Shown in pieces: positions 17,904-25,549 of a DNA stretch of 64,000 nt. The position numbers and the translations under genes were made by a program. Under the pieces are notes generated by a model. It did no database searches. It was not told the origin of the DNA and saw nothing but the letters and a program-made list of their open reading frames with translations. This DNA comes from Evansella sp. LMS18. GTDB taxonomy: Bacteria > Bacillota > Bacilli > Bacillales > Salisediminibacteriaceae. Location: NCBI RefSeq assembly GCF_024362785.1, contig NZ_CP093301.1, positions 992,001 to 1,056,000 on the forward strand. Reading direction: 5' to 3'. Position 1 is the stretch's first letter. Each line of letters opens with the position of its first letter.

Positions 17904-19268
17904 TTACAAATATTCCAGCAAAGCAGTTGCAATCGAGAAATAAATCAGTAATCCGAGTATATCATTGACAGTTGTAATAAAAGGTCCGGAAGCAATCGCC
18001 GGGTCAAGCTTAAGCTTATTAATTGCAACAGGTACAACTGCTCCAATAATTGTTGCTATGCTTAAAGTTAAGAAAATAGAAACAGCTACAATAAAACCGA
18101 GCATTAACTGGCCAGGATAAATAATAGGTACAATAACGATAAGAACCGCGGCACAGATAAGCCCAAGCATGAGTCCAGTACCGAATTCTCTTTTTATTGT
18201 GTGGCCAAGACCTTTTTTCTCAAAGGAGCCAGTAGCAAGAGAACGTACCATAACAGCTAGTGACTGTGTTCCCGTATTTCCTGCTGAATCCATAATTAAC
18301 GGGATAAATGCTGCCAGTAACACAATGTTTTCTAATGTTTCCTCAAACTGCCCTATTACCCCTGCTGTGATCATACCGAAAAACATAAGGAGGATAATCC
18401 ATGGCGAACGTCTTTTGGCTGCTGTAAACGAACTGATGTTTACATCAGTAGCACCTTTTGCTGCTGTAATTTCTCCAATATCCTCTGTAGCTTCTTCTTC
18501 AAGGACATCCATCACATCGTCGACTGTTACGATACCAACAAGTACGCCATCATTTGTTACTACTGGAGCTGCCAGAAAGTCATACTTCCTGATCAACTTT
18601 GCAACTTCTTCCTGATCCGTGTTTACAGTTACGGATACAACTCTGGTACTCATAATATTTTCTACAATTTCACTTGGATCTGCTACAATCAGATCTCTCA
18701 GGGACACTACTCCTACGAGCTTGTTTTGGTCATCCGACACATACAGGTAATAAACAGTTTCTGCATCCGGTCCTTCCTGCCGAAGGCGCTGGATGACGTC
18801 ACTGGCGCGGTCCATTGAGGCAATGCTGATGAACTCTTTTGTCATTATGGCACCGGCAGTTTCATCTTCATAGGAAAGAAGCTCTTTTACATCATCGGCT
18901 TCTTCCTGATCCATGGAAGTAAGGATTTCAAGTGCCTTGTTTTCCTGAACTTCCCCCAGGAAGTCGGCTACATCATCAGCATACATATTGTTGAAAACTT
19001 CATAAAGGTATTTCTTATCAGCTTCCTGTACCGTCTGCTTCTGTTCTTCCACTTCAAGCCCCTGGAAGACCTCTGCAAATTCTTCAGGAATAACATATTC
19101 ATAAACCCTTTTTCTCATATTACCTTCAAGCTTGACGAATATTTCCACCTGATCAGTAGGATGGAGTTCTAAAAAGGCATCACGAAATGCATCCTTATCA
19201 CCCTGATTTAAAACTTCAATAATATGGTTTTCATATTGTTTACGGTTGTGTTTGTTTAATCTCACCAT
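17904..19268 (-). CDS. mgtE: Magnesium transporter MgtE
   Basis: Mg2+-gated channel/transporter of the plasma membrane, 454 residues. The N-terminal superhelical domain (about 20-125) is followed by two CBS domains (about 130-250; MTKEFISI, VVSLRDLI, VSVTVNTDQEEVAKLI, GIVTVDDVMDVL). Five transmembrane segments then run from about 285 to the end, with the pore signature PLIMDSAGNTGTQSLAVMVR and the closing KLKLDPAIASGPFITTVND. Length and order are those of complete MgtE. GGAGGAATCAAC precedes the ATG. Its leader carries an M-box riboswitch and a 46-codon ORF that overlaps its start. Confidence 0.95.
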   Translation of the reverse strand: MVRLNKHNRKQYENHIIEVLNQGDKDAFRDAFLELHPTDQVEIFVKLEGNMRKRVYEYVIPEEFAEVFQGLEVEEQKQTVQEADKKYLYEVFNNMYADDVADFLGEVQENKALEILTSMDQEEADDVKELLSYEDETAGAIMTKEFISIASMDRASDVIQRLRQEGPDAETVYYLYVSDDQNKLVGVVSLRDLIVADPSEIVENIMSTRVVSVTVNTDQEEVAKLIRKYDFLAAPVVTNDGVLVGIVTVDDVMDVLEEEATEDIGEITAAKGATDVNISSFTAAKRRSPWIILLMFFGMITAGVIGQFEETLENIVLLAAFIPLIMDSAGNTGTQSLAVMVRSLATGSFEKKGLGHTIKREFGTGLMLGLICAAVLIVIVPIIYPGQLMLGFIVAVSIFLTLSIATIIGAVVPVAINKLKLDPAIASGPFITTVNDILGLLIYFSIATALLEYL

Positions 19269-19402
19269 GTTGATTCCTCCTCTAAGGAGTCCATTCCATC
19301 AACACATTTCAAGCGATGTGGAACGGTGTCCTTCTTATGTTTAGTATTTTTCTGAAACTTAAAGGTTATACACCTCGAACTGGGATCGGAACAGCCTCCC
19401 AT
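19262..19402 (-). CDS. Possible 46-residue leader peptide upstream of mgtE
   Basis: The ATG at 19402 lies 9 bases after GGAGG, an ideal ribosome site, and the frame stays open for 46 codons until a TGA that overlaps the mgtE start region. The product begins MGGCSDPSSRC and ends EEESTW, with three Cys and a Lys-rich middle. The start lies inside a GATGTGGAA/TTCCACATC inverted repeat (about 19316-19410) that could mask it. Chance ORFs of this length occur, so I treat it as a candidate for translational coupling with mgtE. Confidence 0.35.
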   Translation of the reverse strand: MGGCSDPSSRCITFKFQKNTKHKKDTVPHRLKCVDGMDSLEEESTW

Positions 19403-19439
19403 TCCACATCACCTCCATTTTTTCTACAAAATTACAAAA

Positions 19440-19466
19440 GCCACCCTCAACAAATGAAGGTGGCTT
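19440..19466 (-). terminator. Terminator of the mgtE M-box
   Basis: Minus-strand GCCACCTTC, loop, GAGGGTGGC (one wobble pair), then TTTTGTAATTTTG, directly after the riboswitch. Confidence 0.75.
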
Positions 19467-19484
19467 AATAAACAGTCCTGAAGA

Positions 19485-19678
19485 AGGCAATGTATCCAAC
19501 AGATACACTACTTCCTTGGTTCCTCCATTCGTAGAGCTTTAGCACTGTGCGGCATAGGATAAAATCCAGCTGCGTTAAAAACCACCTTATGTCGATGGTT
19601 CCTGTTGACCCATTGGCGTCTTTGGACGTTTTTGGGCAGCAGCGTATCTCCGTCACAGGAGCCTCACCTAACGAGGAA
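19485..19678 (-). ncRNA. M-box (ykoK) magnesium riboswitch
   Basis: The minus strand begins with the diagnostic TCGTTAGGTGAGGCTCCTGT and GGAGATACGCTGCTGCCC, followed by GCCAATGGGTCAACAG and a helix-rich tail ending near CAAGGAAGTAGTG. This is the conserved core of the ykoK/M-box leader, which terminates transcription when Mg2+ is high. It sits ahead of mgtE, the expected gene. Confidence 0.93.
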
Positions 19679-19744
19679 TATTTATTTGACAAAGTTAAGG
19701 ATAGTACATTAATAAAACATAAGTCAATGCTTTTTTTATAATTT

Positions 19745-20695
19745 TTAATCAGAAGTTAATCCATCAACAAATACCTCTACATTATGGCGGATCATATCAA
19801 TATAAGTTTCCGCCCCTGACCCCTCTTCTCCAACTGCATCAGTATATACTTCTCCTGCAATCGGTACTCCGGAGTTGTCAGCTACTGTTTCCATATAACG
19901 CTTATCTACTGTCGTTTCCACAAAAACAGCAGGCAGGCCGCTTTCACTCACAATATCAATAATCCGGTTAATCTGCTGCGGAGTCCCTTCTTCATGAGAA
20001 TTTATTTCCCAGACACCTTCCGTTTCAAAACCATAATCTTTACCAAAGTATTTAAAAGCATTTTCACTTACGATTATCTTTCTGTGTTCTTCCCGGATTT
20101 CAGCGACCTGCTCCTCAATCCATCCATCAAGCTCCTGAATTTCGTTCAAATAAGCTTCTGCATTATCACGATATTCTTCTTCTCCATCCGGATCCCGTTC
20201 AACAAGATCTTCCAATAAATTATTAACATATATGTTAATATTTTTTGGGCTCAGCCATGCATGGGGATCTGGTGCATCTTCTCCTTCAAGAGGAATTTCC
20301 TCCACTCCCGCACTCAAATCTACAATAGGGGTATCAGAAGCGTTCTCAACAATCTTTTCAAGCCATTCCTCAAGTCCTAAGCCATTAGTATAGAAGACAT
20401 CTGAATCACTTACCCGCGCAAAGTTGCTTGGTACAGGCTCATACTCATGTGGTTCTTCTCCAATTGGGACAATGTATTCTACTGAAGCCCTGTCACCCGT
20501 AATCTCTCCAATAATATCACCAAGTACGGAAAAACTGGTAGTTATCATTAGTTCTTCATTTTCATCTGCGTTGGCACTAGTATTTTCATTTGCCCCTTCA
20601 TTGATATTTGATTCATCATTTGTATTCTCTGCTCCGCAACCTGCAAACAATAAAAGTGAGCCTGTGACAAGCATTCCCTGTATAAATTTCTTCAA
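19745..20695 (-). CDS. mntA: Manganese-type ABC transporter substrate-binding lipoprotein
   Basis: Cluster A-I metal-binding lipoprotein (316 residues) closer to MntA/TroA than to ZnuA. The lipobox is LLFAGC near residue 19. Metal-ligand regions are GEEPHEYEPVPSNFARV, PDPHAWLSPKN, IIVSENAFKYFGKDYG and the C-terminal GEVYTDAVG. The start is TTG, preceded by AAGGAGGATGAC. No permease or ATPase gene adjoins it, so it must share a transporter encoded elsewhere. Two MntR-like boxes upstream support manganese as the ligand; iron cannot be excluded from the protein alone. Confidence 0.82.
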   Translation of the reverse strand: MKKFIQGMLVTGSLLLFAGCGAENTNDESNINEGANENTSANADENEELMITTSFSVLGDIIGEITGDRASVEYIVPIGEEPHEYEPVPSNFARVSDSDVFYTNGLGLEEWLEKIVENASDTPIVDLSAGVEEIPLEGEDAPDPHAWLSPKNINIYVNNLLEDLVERDPDGEEEYRDNAEAYLNEIQELDGWIEEQVAEIREEHRKIIVSENAFKYFGKDYGFETEGVWEINSHEEGTPQQINRIIDIVSESGLPAVFVETTVDKRYMETVADNSGVPIAGEVYTDAVGEEGSGAETYIDMIRHNVEVFVDGLTSD

Positions 20696-20786
20696 TTGTC
20701 ATCCTCCTTGTTCTTTGTCTCCATAAAATTTATATGCAAGAAGCCACAAAAAGTTCCTCAAAGACAAACATTTAACTTCAAGACAA

Positions 20787-20828
20787 TTATTTTCCTTGGT
20801 AAATAAAAGTTGCTCAAGGGAAACTTTT
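20787..20828 (-). promoter_or_regulatory. Two MntR-type boxes upstream of mntA
   Basis: On the minus strand AAAGTTTCCCTTGAGCAACT (forward 20805-20828) and TTATTTACCAAGGAAAATAA (20787-20806) both resemble the MntR operator TTTGCCTTAAGGAAAC. A TTTACA / TATAAT promoter with an 18-base spacer lies just upstream (forward 20845-20875). Repression by MntR at high Mn2+ is expected. Confidence 0.6.
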
Positions 20829-21062
20829 TATGTTCTAATGGAATTATATATTCCTGTAAATTGTCTTGTAAAGTATTTTCTATACTTTTTATTTAAACAC
20901 CAGAAAGATGGGTCTCAGGAAGGATAAAAAAAAGCATTAAATAGTATCTCATATAATTTATTATTGCTGGTTACAGTTTAAGCCTGGGATAAAAGGTTAA
21001 ATTTATACTAGACAACCTACGCAATTACAAAATAGAAATAATAACAAGAGAGGTTTAAAAAA

Positions 21063-22898
21063 ATGAAAGCTTTTTTCTCCAATCACAAATTTATGCTCCT
21101 TTGTTTATTACTTTTATGGATAAGTACATTATTTATTTCTTTAATAACATTTGAGGTTAATATAAATGATTTTTTTCAGCTCGTTATTTTTATGCTGAAC
21201 CCTTTATTGTTTTTATTCAGTGTTTTTTCTCTCGGGCTATTTTTCAGAGAACGTTTTCAGCCTTTTTATTTTATCCTGCTCAGTCTGATTCTTACTTCCC
21301 TGCTTTATGCAAATGTTGTTTATTATCGGGAATTTACGGATATAATTACTCTTCCAATGCTGATGATGAGCTCAAACGCCGGCGATTTAAGCACGAGCAT
21401 CTTTGCCTTAATAAACTGGTACGATGTTGTGTACTATTTTGCTGCTCTGATAATATCTGTTCTCGCTTATACAAGGCCACAGTCTTTAACAATAAACAGG
21501 ATTACTTTCCAAAAGGCGAAACCCGCTGTTATTACGCTGCTCGTTATGCTCACTGTCACTTTTGGCCAGATGAGGACACTGGACGAAGCCTATTCTTTTG
21601 ACCGGAATCATCTTATTCAGACGTTAGGCTTATATAACTTTTACATTTATGACAGCCTCCTTCATACCCAGACAACGGCACAGCCTGCTCTTTCTGAAGA
21701 AGAGGATTGGAATAATATAAAAAAACATTTGAATAATGGAGAAGTGCCTCCCGCCACCCATATGACAGGAATTGCAGAGGACATGAATGTCATTGTTGTT
21801 TCACTGGAGTCTGTGGAAAGTTTTGTTATCGGAGAAACTCTTCACGGAGAAGAGATTACGCCTTTTTTAAACGAACTGATTAACAATAGTTATTACTTTG
21901 ATAACTTTTATTATCAAACCGGACAGGGAAAGACGTCTGATGCTGAGTTTATAATCAATAATTCCCTCCACCCCCTGGGCAGAGGAGCAGTATTCCTGAC
22001 ACATTATGATAATGAATTTTATGCACTTCCTGAGATTCTGAATAGTAACGGCTATACTACTGCTGTTTTTCATGCAAATGATGAAACATTTTATAACAGG
22101 GATATTATGTACCCAAATCTAGGTTACGAAAACTATTACTCATTTAGCGATTATAAAATCTCCCTCCACAATTCTGTAGGCTGGGGAATGAAGGACATAG
22201 ATTTCGTGGAGCAATCAATGGATTATCTTACGGAGCTGCCTGAGCCGTTTTACACTACAATGATTACACTTACTAACCATTTCCCATATGACCTTGACGA
22301 AGAAGATCATTTTATAGAACCCTTTGACTCAGATAGCAGCATTGTCAACCAATACTTCCCAACAGTAAGGTACACTGACGAGGCAATGCGGATTTTAGTA
22401 AATAACCTAAAAGAAGCGGGTCTGTACGAAAATACTATCATCGTTATGTATGGAGATCATTATGGTATCGCGAACAGTCATTATGAGGAATTACGTAAAT
22501 TCCTGGGCAGAGAGATTGACCTGTACGAATCTGTAAAGCTTGAACGAGTGCCTCTTATAATCCATATCCCGGGTATGGAAGGAGAAAAAATAAGCACCGT
22601 TTCAGGTCAGATAGACGTTATGCCTACTTTATTGAATATACTGGGCCAGCCAGACGAAGGACAGGCCATGTTTGGGACTGATCTGTTTGCTGAGGAAAGA
22701 GAAGGTTATGCAGTTCTGCGGGATGGTTCCGTTGTGACAGACGAGCTGATTTTTTCAAACGAAACATGTCTCAGCTATGCAGACGGTTCTGAGTTTGCGC
22801 CAGAAATTTGTGAAGATATTAGAGAACAAGGTTTTAATGACCTTTATTACTCTGATAAAATCATATATGGAGATCTTTTTCGTTTTCTTAGTCAATAA
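21063..22898 (+). CDS. Lipoteichoic acid synthase family sulfatase
   Basis: Polyglycerol-phosphate LTA synthase-type enzyme (611 residues) like B. subtilis LtaS, YfnI, YqgS and YvgJ. About five transmembrane helices occupy residues 10-180; the extracellular sulfatase-fold domain follows. The Mn2+-site glutamate is in VVSLESVESF, the catalytic threonine in GQGKTSDAEF (family motif), and metal ligands in MYGDHYGI. It uses phosphatidylglycerol to extend the LTA chain outside the cell. Which paralogue it corresponds to is unclear. The family depends on manganese, and a Mn-type binding protein is the divergent neighbour. Confidence 0.88.
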   Translation: MKAFFSNHKFMLLCLLLLWISTLFISLITFEVNINDFFQLVIFMLNPLLFLFSVFSLGLFFRERFQPFYFILLSLILTSLLYANVVYYREFTDIITLPMLMMSSNAGDLSTSIFALINWYDVVYYFAALIISVLAYTRPQSLTINRITFQKAKPAVITLLVMLTVTFGQMRTLDEAYSFDRNHLIQTLGLYNFYIYDSLLHTQTTAQPALSEEEDWNNIKKHLNNGEVPPATHMTGIAEDMNVIVVSLESVESFVIGETLHGEEITPFLNELINNSYYFDNFYYQTGQGKTSDAEFIINNSLHPLGRGAVFLTHYDNEFYALPEILNSNGYTTAVFHANDETFYNRDIMYPNLGYENYYSFSDYKISLHNSVGWGMKDIDFVEQSMDYLTELPEPFYTTMITLTNHFPYDLDEEDHFIEPFDSDSSIVNQYFPTVRYTDEAMRILVNNLKEAGLYENTIIVMYGDHYGIANSHYEELRKFLGREIDLYESVKLERVPLIIHIPGMEGEKISTVSGQIDVMPTLLNILGQPDEGQAMFGTDLFAEEREGYAVLRDGSVVTDELIFSNETCLSYADGSEFAPEICEDIREQGFNDLYYSDKIIYGDLFRFLSQ

Positions 22899-23054
22899 CT
22901 TTCCATACTGACAATAAGACTTCAGTGGACGGGAACATATTGACAGGAAAGCAAAAGAAGGCAATCATTTCATTCTTGTAACAAAAGCCTTCAGGTGATG
23001 TACCAGATCCTTTTTATTTGATAGAATTTGACCAGCAAATAAATTTAAAGAAAA

Positions 23055-23072
23055 AATTCTGCTCCCAGAATT
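23055..23072. promoter_or_regulatory. Short perfect palindrome before ycgR-like gene
   Basis: AATTCTG CTCC CAGAATT lies about 17 bases before the ATG, just ahead of the CAGGAG ribosome site. It could be an operator or an RNA hairpin limiting translation. Confidence 0.35.
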
Positions 23073-23088
23073 CAGGAGATATAAAATT

Positions 23089-24135
23089 ATGCAAAATATG
23101 AAGTCCTCCGCTTGGAGATCATTCGGAAAAGATATACTGGGTATCGGCCTTCTCCTCATTTTCCTGCTTCTTTTTATGACAAATGACCGGATTAATGACA
23201 GTGAGCGCCTGAATAATATCCCGGACTCCATCATAAATGTTAATACAATCTTCCTTAGTATAGTTATTGAGGCCATTCCTTTTATTCTGCTTGGGGTGTT
23301 TATATCTTCCCTGATTCAAATCTATGTCTCTGAAGATACTATTCAGCGTTTTCTGCCTAAGAATGCTATAGCTGCCTTGTTTCCCGCTGCGATGTTAGGT
23401 GCGATTCTCCCCCTTTGCGAATGCGCAATTGTCCCAGTTGTCCGGCGGCTTATAAAAAAAGGGATGCCGCTTCATGTGGGGGTTGTCTTTATGGTGGGAG
23501 CGCCAATTTTAAACCCGGTAGTAGCTGCCTCCACCTATTTTGCTTTCAGCGGACAGCCTACAAATATTATTTTGTATTCAAGGATGGGACTAGCGTTTGT
23601 ACTGTCCATACTGATAGGTTTTATTCTGTATACCATCTTTAAAAACAAAACGAACCAGCTGAGGAATGATGTAACTTCTCCAGCAGCCAGCCACCCTCAT
23701 CACCCGCCAGAAAACACAGGCTTTTTCGGTCAGGTAAGAAATACGTTTTACCATGCGGTAGATGAATTTTTTATGATGGGAAAATATTTGATTCTTGGTG
23801 CTTTTGTCGCTGCATTATTTCAGACGTTCCTCGACAGGTCTGTACTGGAGGCAGTCGGTACAAATATGTACTCCTCCACGATAGTAATGATGGTTTTTGC
23901 TTACTTATTATCTCTTTGTTCAGAAGCAGACGCTTTTGTAGCCTCCTCTTTCGGAAACCAGTTTACCGATATGTCCCTTACGGCCTTTCTTGTATATGGC
24001 CCAATGCTTGACTTAAAAAATACTTTCATGCTGTTTGCATTCTTTAAAGCACGGTTTGTCATTGTATTTATGATAACTGTGACTCTGGTAGTCTTTACAG
24101 CGGTAATGCTGTTGTTTGGCGTATTTTTACAATAG
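23089..24135 (+). CDS. ycgR: YcgR-like permease (UPF0718/DUF318)
   Basis: Polytopic membrane protein of 348 residues, about eight to ten helices, in the DUF318 permease family that also holds ArsP. Family motifs are LGVFISSLIQ, LCECAIVPVVRRLIKKGMP with the conserved Cys pair, GAPILNPVV and LCSEADAFVASSF. A cytoplasmic His-containing loop (HPHHPPENTG, about 205-214) follows. CAGGAG precedes the ATG. It pairs with the YcgQ-like gene 20 bases downstream, the usual partner in Bacillus. Substrate is unknown; metal or metalloid transport is suggested only by family and neighbourhood. Confidence 0.8.
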   Translation: MQNMKSSAWRSFGKDILGIGLLLIFLLLFMTNDRINDSERLNNIPDSIINVNTIFLSIVIEAIPFILLGVFISSLIQIYVSEDTIQRFLPKNAIAALFPAAMLGAILPLCECAIVPVVRRLIKKGMPLHVGVVFMVGAPILNPVVAASTYFAFSGQPTNIILYSRMGLAFVLSILIGFILYTIFKNKTNQLRNDVTSPAASHPHHPPENTGFFGQVRNTFYHAVDEFFMMGKYLILGAFVAALFQTFLDRSVLEAVGTNMYSSTIVMMVFAYLLSLCSEADAFVASSFGNQFTDMSLTAFLVYGPMLDLKNTFMLFAFFKARFVIVFMITVTLVVFTAVMLLFGVFLQ

Positions 24136-24155
24136 TTAGGGGGGAAATACAGATT

Positions 24156-25121
24156 ATGAAACATTACGATCACGCTTTCCATGCTTTTCTTAAAGGAATT
24201 ATACTCCTTGGCTTTGCACTTCTGATGCTCAGCCTCATATTATCCGGAAACATTGTATATTATATTGCTCCGAAAATGATGCCGTTTATCTATTTTGCGA
24301 TGACTACCTTCTTTATGTTAGGTATTATGCAGGTTTTTCGCAGTACGAAAAAAGAGAGCACCGAAGAGCATGTTTGCAGCGGCCATTGCGACCATGACCA
24401 CGAAATAAGAGGGCCTTTCTGGTTGAAGGGATTGATATACAGCATTTTTATTCTTCCTGTTTTATTTGGCTTTATTATCCCTGACCAGATGCTTAACAGC
24501 TCGGTAGCTGCAAACAGGGGCATAAACTACGGCTCAGACCTGACTATTAATCAGGTGACCCCAGAGGAGAATTCAGGCGGCACTTCAAGGGCGGAAGCTT
24601 TTTTAGAGGATCCTGAAGGATATGTAAATAACCTGGAAGTCCAGGCATCCGCAGCTGTAGATTCCCAGGAGCATTACCAGGTAGAAGATTTTTACGGGGA
24701 AGACTGGTTTGACGAATTTTATGAAGAGTTTGCCGACGAATTGGAACAGAGTGAGGTTATTTTTGTTACGGAAGATAATTACCTCGATGTGATGACAGTA
24801 CTCGATCTTTATCTTGACCGTTTTGTTGGCAAAGAAATAGAAATGATTGGCTTTGTTTTCAGAGAACCAGACTTTGAAGATCATCAACTCGTTGCCGCCC
24901 GCTTCTCTATGACATGTTGTACTGCTGATGCAGGTGTATACGGCACTCTTGTCGAGTCAGAAGAAGCTTCCCAGTTTGAAGAAGATACATGGGTTTACGT
25001 GAATGGCACTATCAGAAAAGGGGAGTACGGGGATTATACGCTCCCTGTTATTGAAGACAGCTATATAGCCGAGGTAGATGAGCCAGACACACCGTATGTT
25101 TATCCAAGCTTTAACAGATAA
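24156..25121 (+). CDS. ycgQ: YcgQ-like TIGR03943 family protein
   Basis: Partner of the upstream permease, 321 residues. Two hydrophobic segments (about 13-36 and 42-62) precede a metal-binding-like CSGHCDHDHE loop, another membrane segment (about 90-110), and an acidic extracytoplasmic domain of 200 residues. That domain contains EMIGFVFREPDFEDHQLVAARF and the Cys pair in FSMTCCTADAGV, conserved in TIGR03943. The stop is followed by a strong terminator, closing a two-gene operon. Biochemical role unknown. Confidence 0.78.
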   Translation: MKHYDHAFHAFLKGIILLGFALLMLSLILSGNIVYYIAPKMMPFIYFAMTTFFMLGIMQVFRSTKKESTEEHVCSGHCDHDHEIRGPFWLKGLIYSIFILPVLFGFIIPDQMLNSSVAANRGINYGSDLTINQVTPEENSGGTSRAEAFLEDPEGYVNNLEVQASAAVDSQEHYQVEDFYGEDWFDEFYEEFADELEQSEVIFVTEDNYLDVMTVLDLYLDRFVGKEIEMIGFVFREPDFEDHQLVAARFSMTCCTADAGVYGTLVESEEASQFEEDTWVYVNGTIRKGEYGDYTLPVIEDSYIAEVDEPDTPYVYPSFNR

Positions 25122-25139
25122 GTAAATTAGTCCAAAATA

Positions 25140-25184
25140 AAGGAGGGTGCAAAAGCTAGTCTTTTGCACCCTCCTTTTTTTATC
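25140..25184 (+). terminator. Terminator of the ycgR-ycgQ operon
   Basis: AAGGAGGGTGCAAAAG, CTAGT, CTTTTGCACCCTCCTT, then TTTTTT. A 16-bp perfect stem. Confidence 0.95.
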
Positions 25185-25227
25185 TACACTTTAAGTAAAT
25201 GAATTTCATATATAGACTTTGCATAAA

Positions 25228-25548
25228 GAAAACTCGCCGATTGGCGAGCCTTAAGGCGAAGACAGAGGCGTAGTTGCACTTATACTATAGCCCTAAAAAT
25301 TTTCTCTGCGCCGAATCCACTTCCCTGCTAAAATTTTATACTTTCTTATAGTGTAAAAAAGACTAACATTACTTTTCGATTGCAGCGTAAGACGGCGACT
25401 CAGGCGGGAAAAGCATGAAAAGCTGAAAATCCATTTTTGACGGCATTCAGCCGTGAAAAATTAGTTGGAGCCGTGCCCGCAGAACGCGTCCGTCTGTAGC
25501 ATAAATCGAATAACATAATAACATTTTAAGCTAAATCGGCGAGATTTC
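25228..25548. mobile_element. Dispersed palindromic element, copy 2, in a possible MITE-like unit
   Basis: The 136-bp core at 25375-25510 repeats the element at 10427-10562. Here it sits in a longer unit bounded by 15-bp inverted repeats with one mismatch: GAAAACTCGCCGATT at 25228-25242 and AATCGGCGAGATTTC at 25534-25548. The left end also folds as CTCGCC/GGCGAG. Left-flank sequence TGAATTTCATATAT and the right TAACAT-TTAAG are shared with copy 1, but about 135 bp between left flank and core are unique to this copy. It ends 1 base before the ferric permease stop. No ORF inside. Confidence 0.55.
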
Positions 25549-25549
25549 T

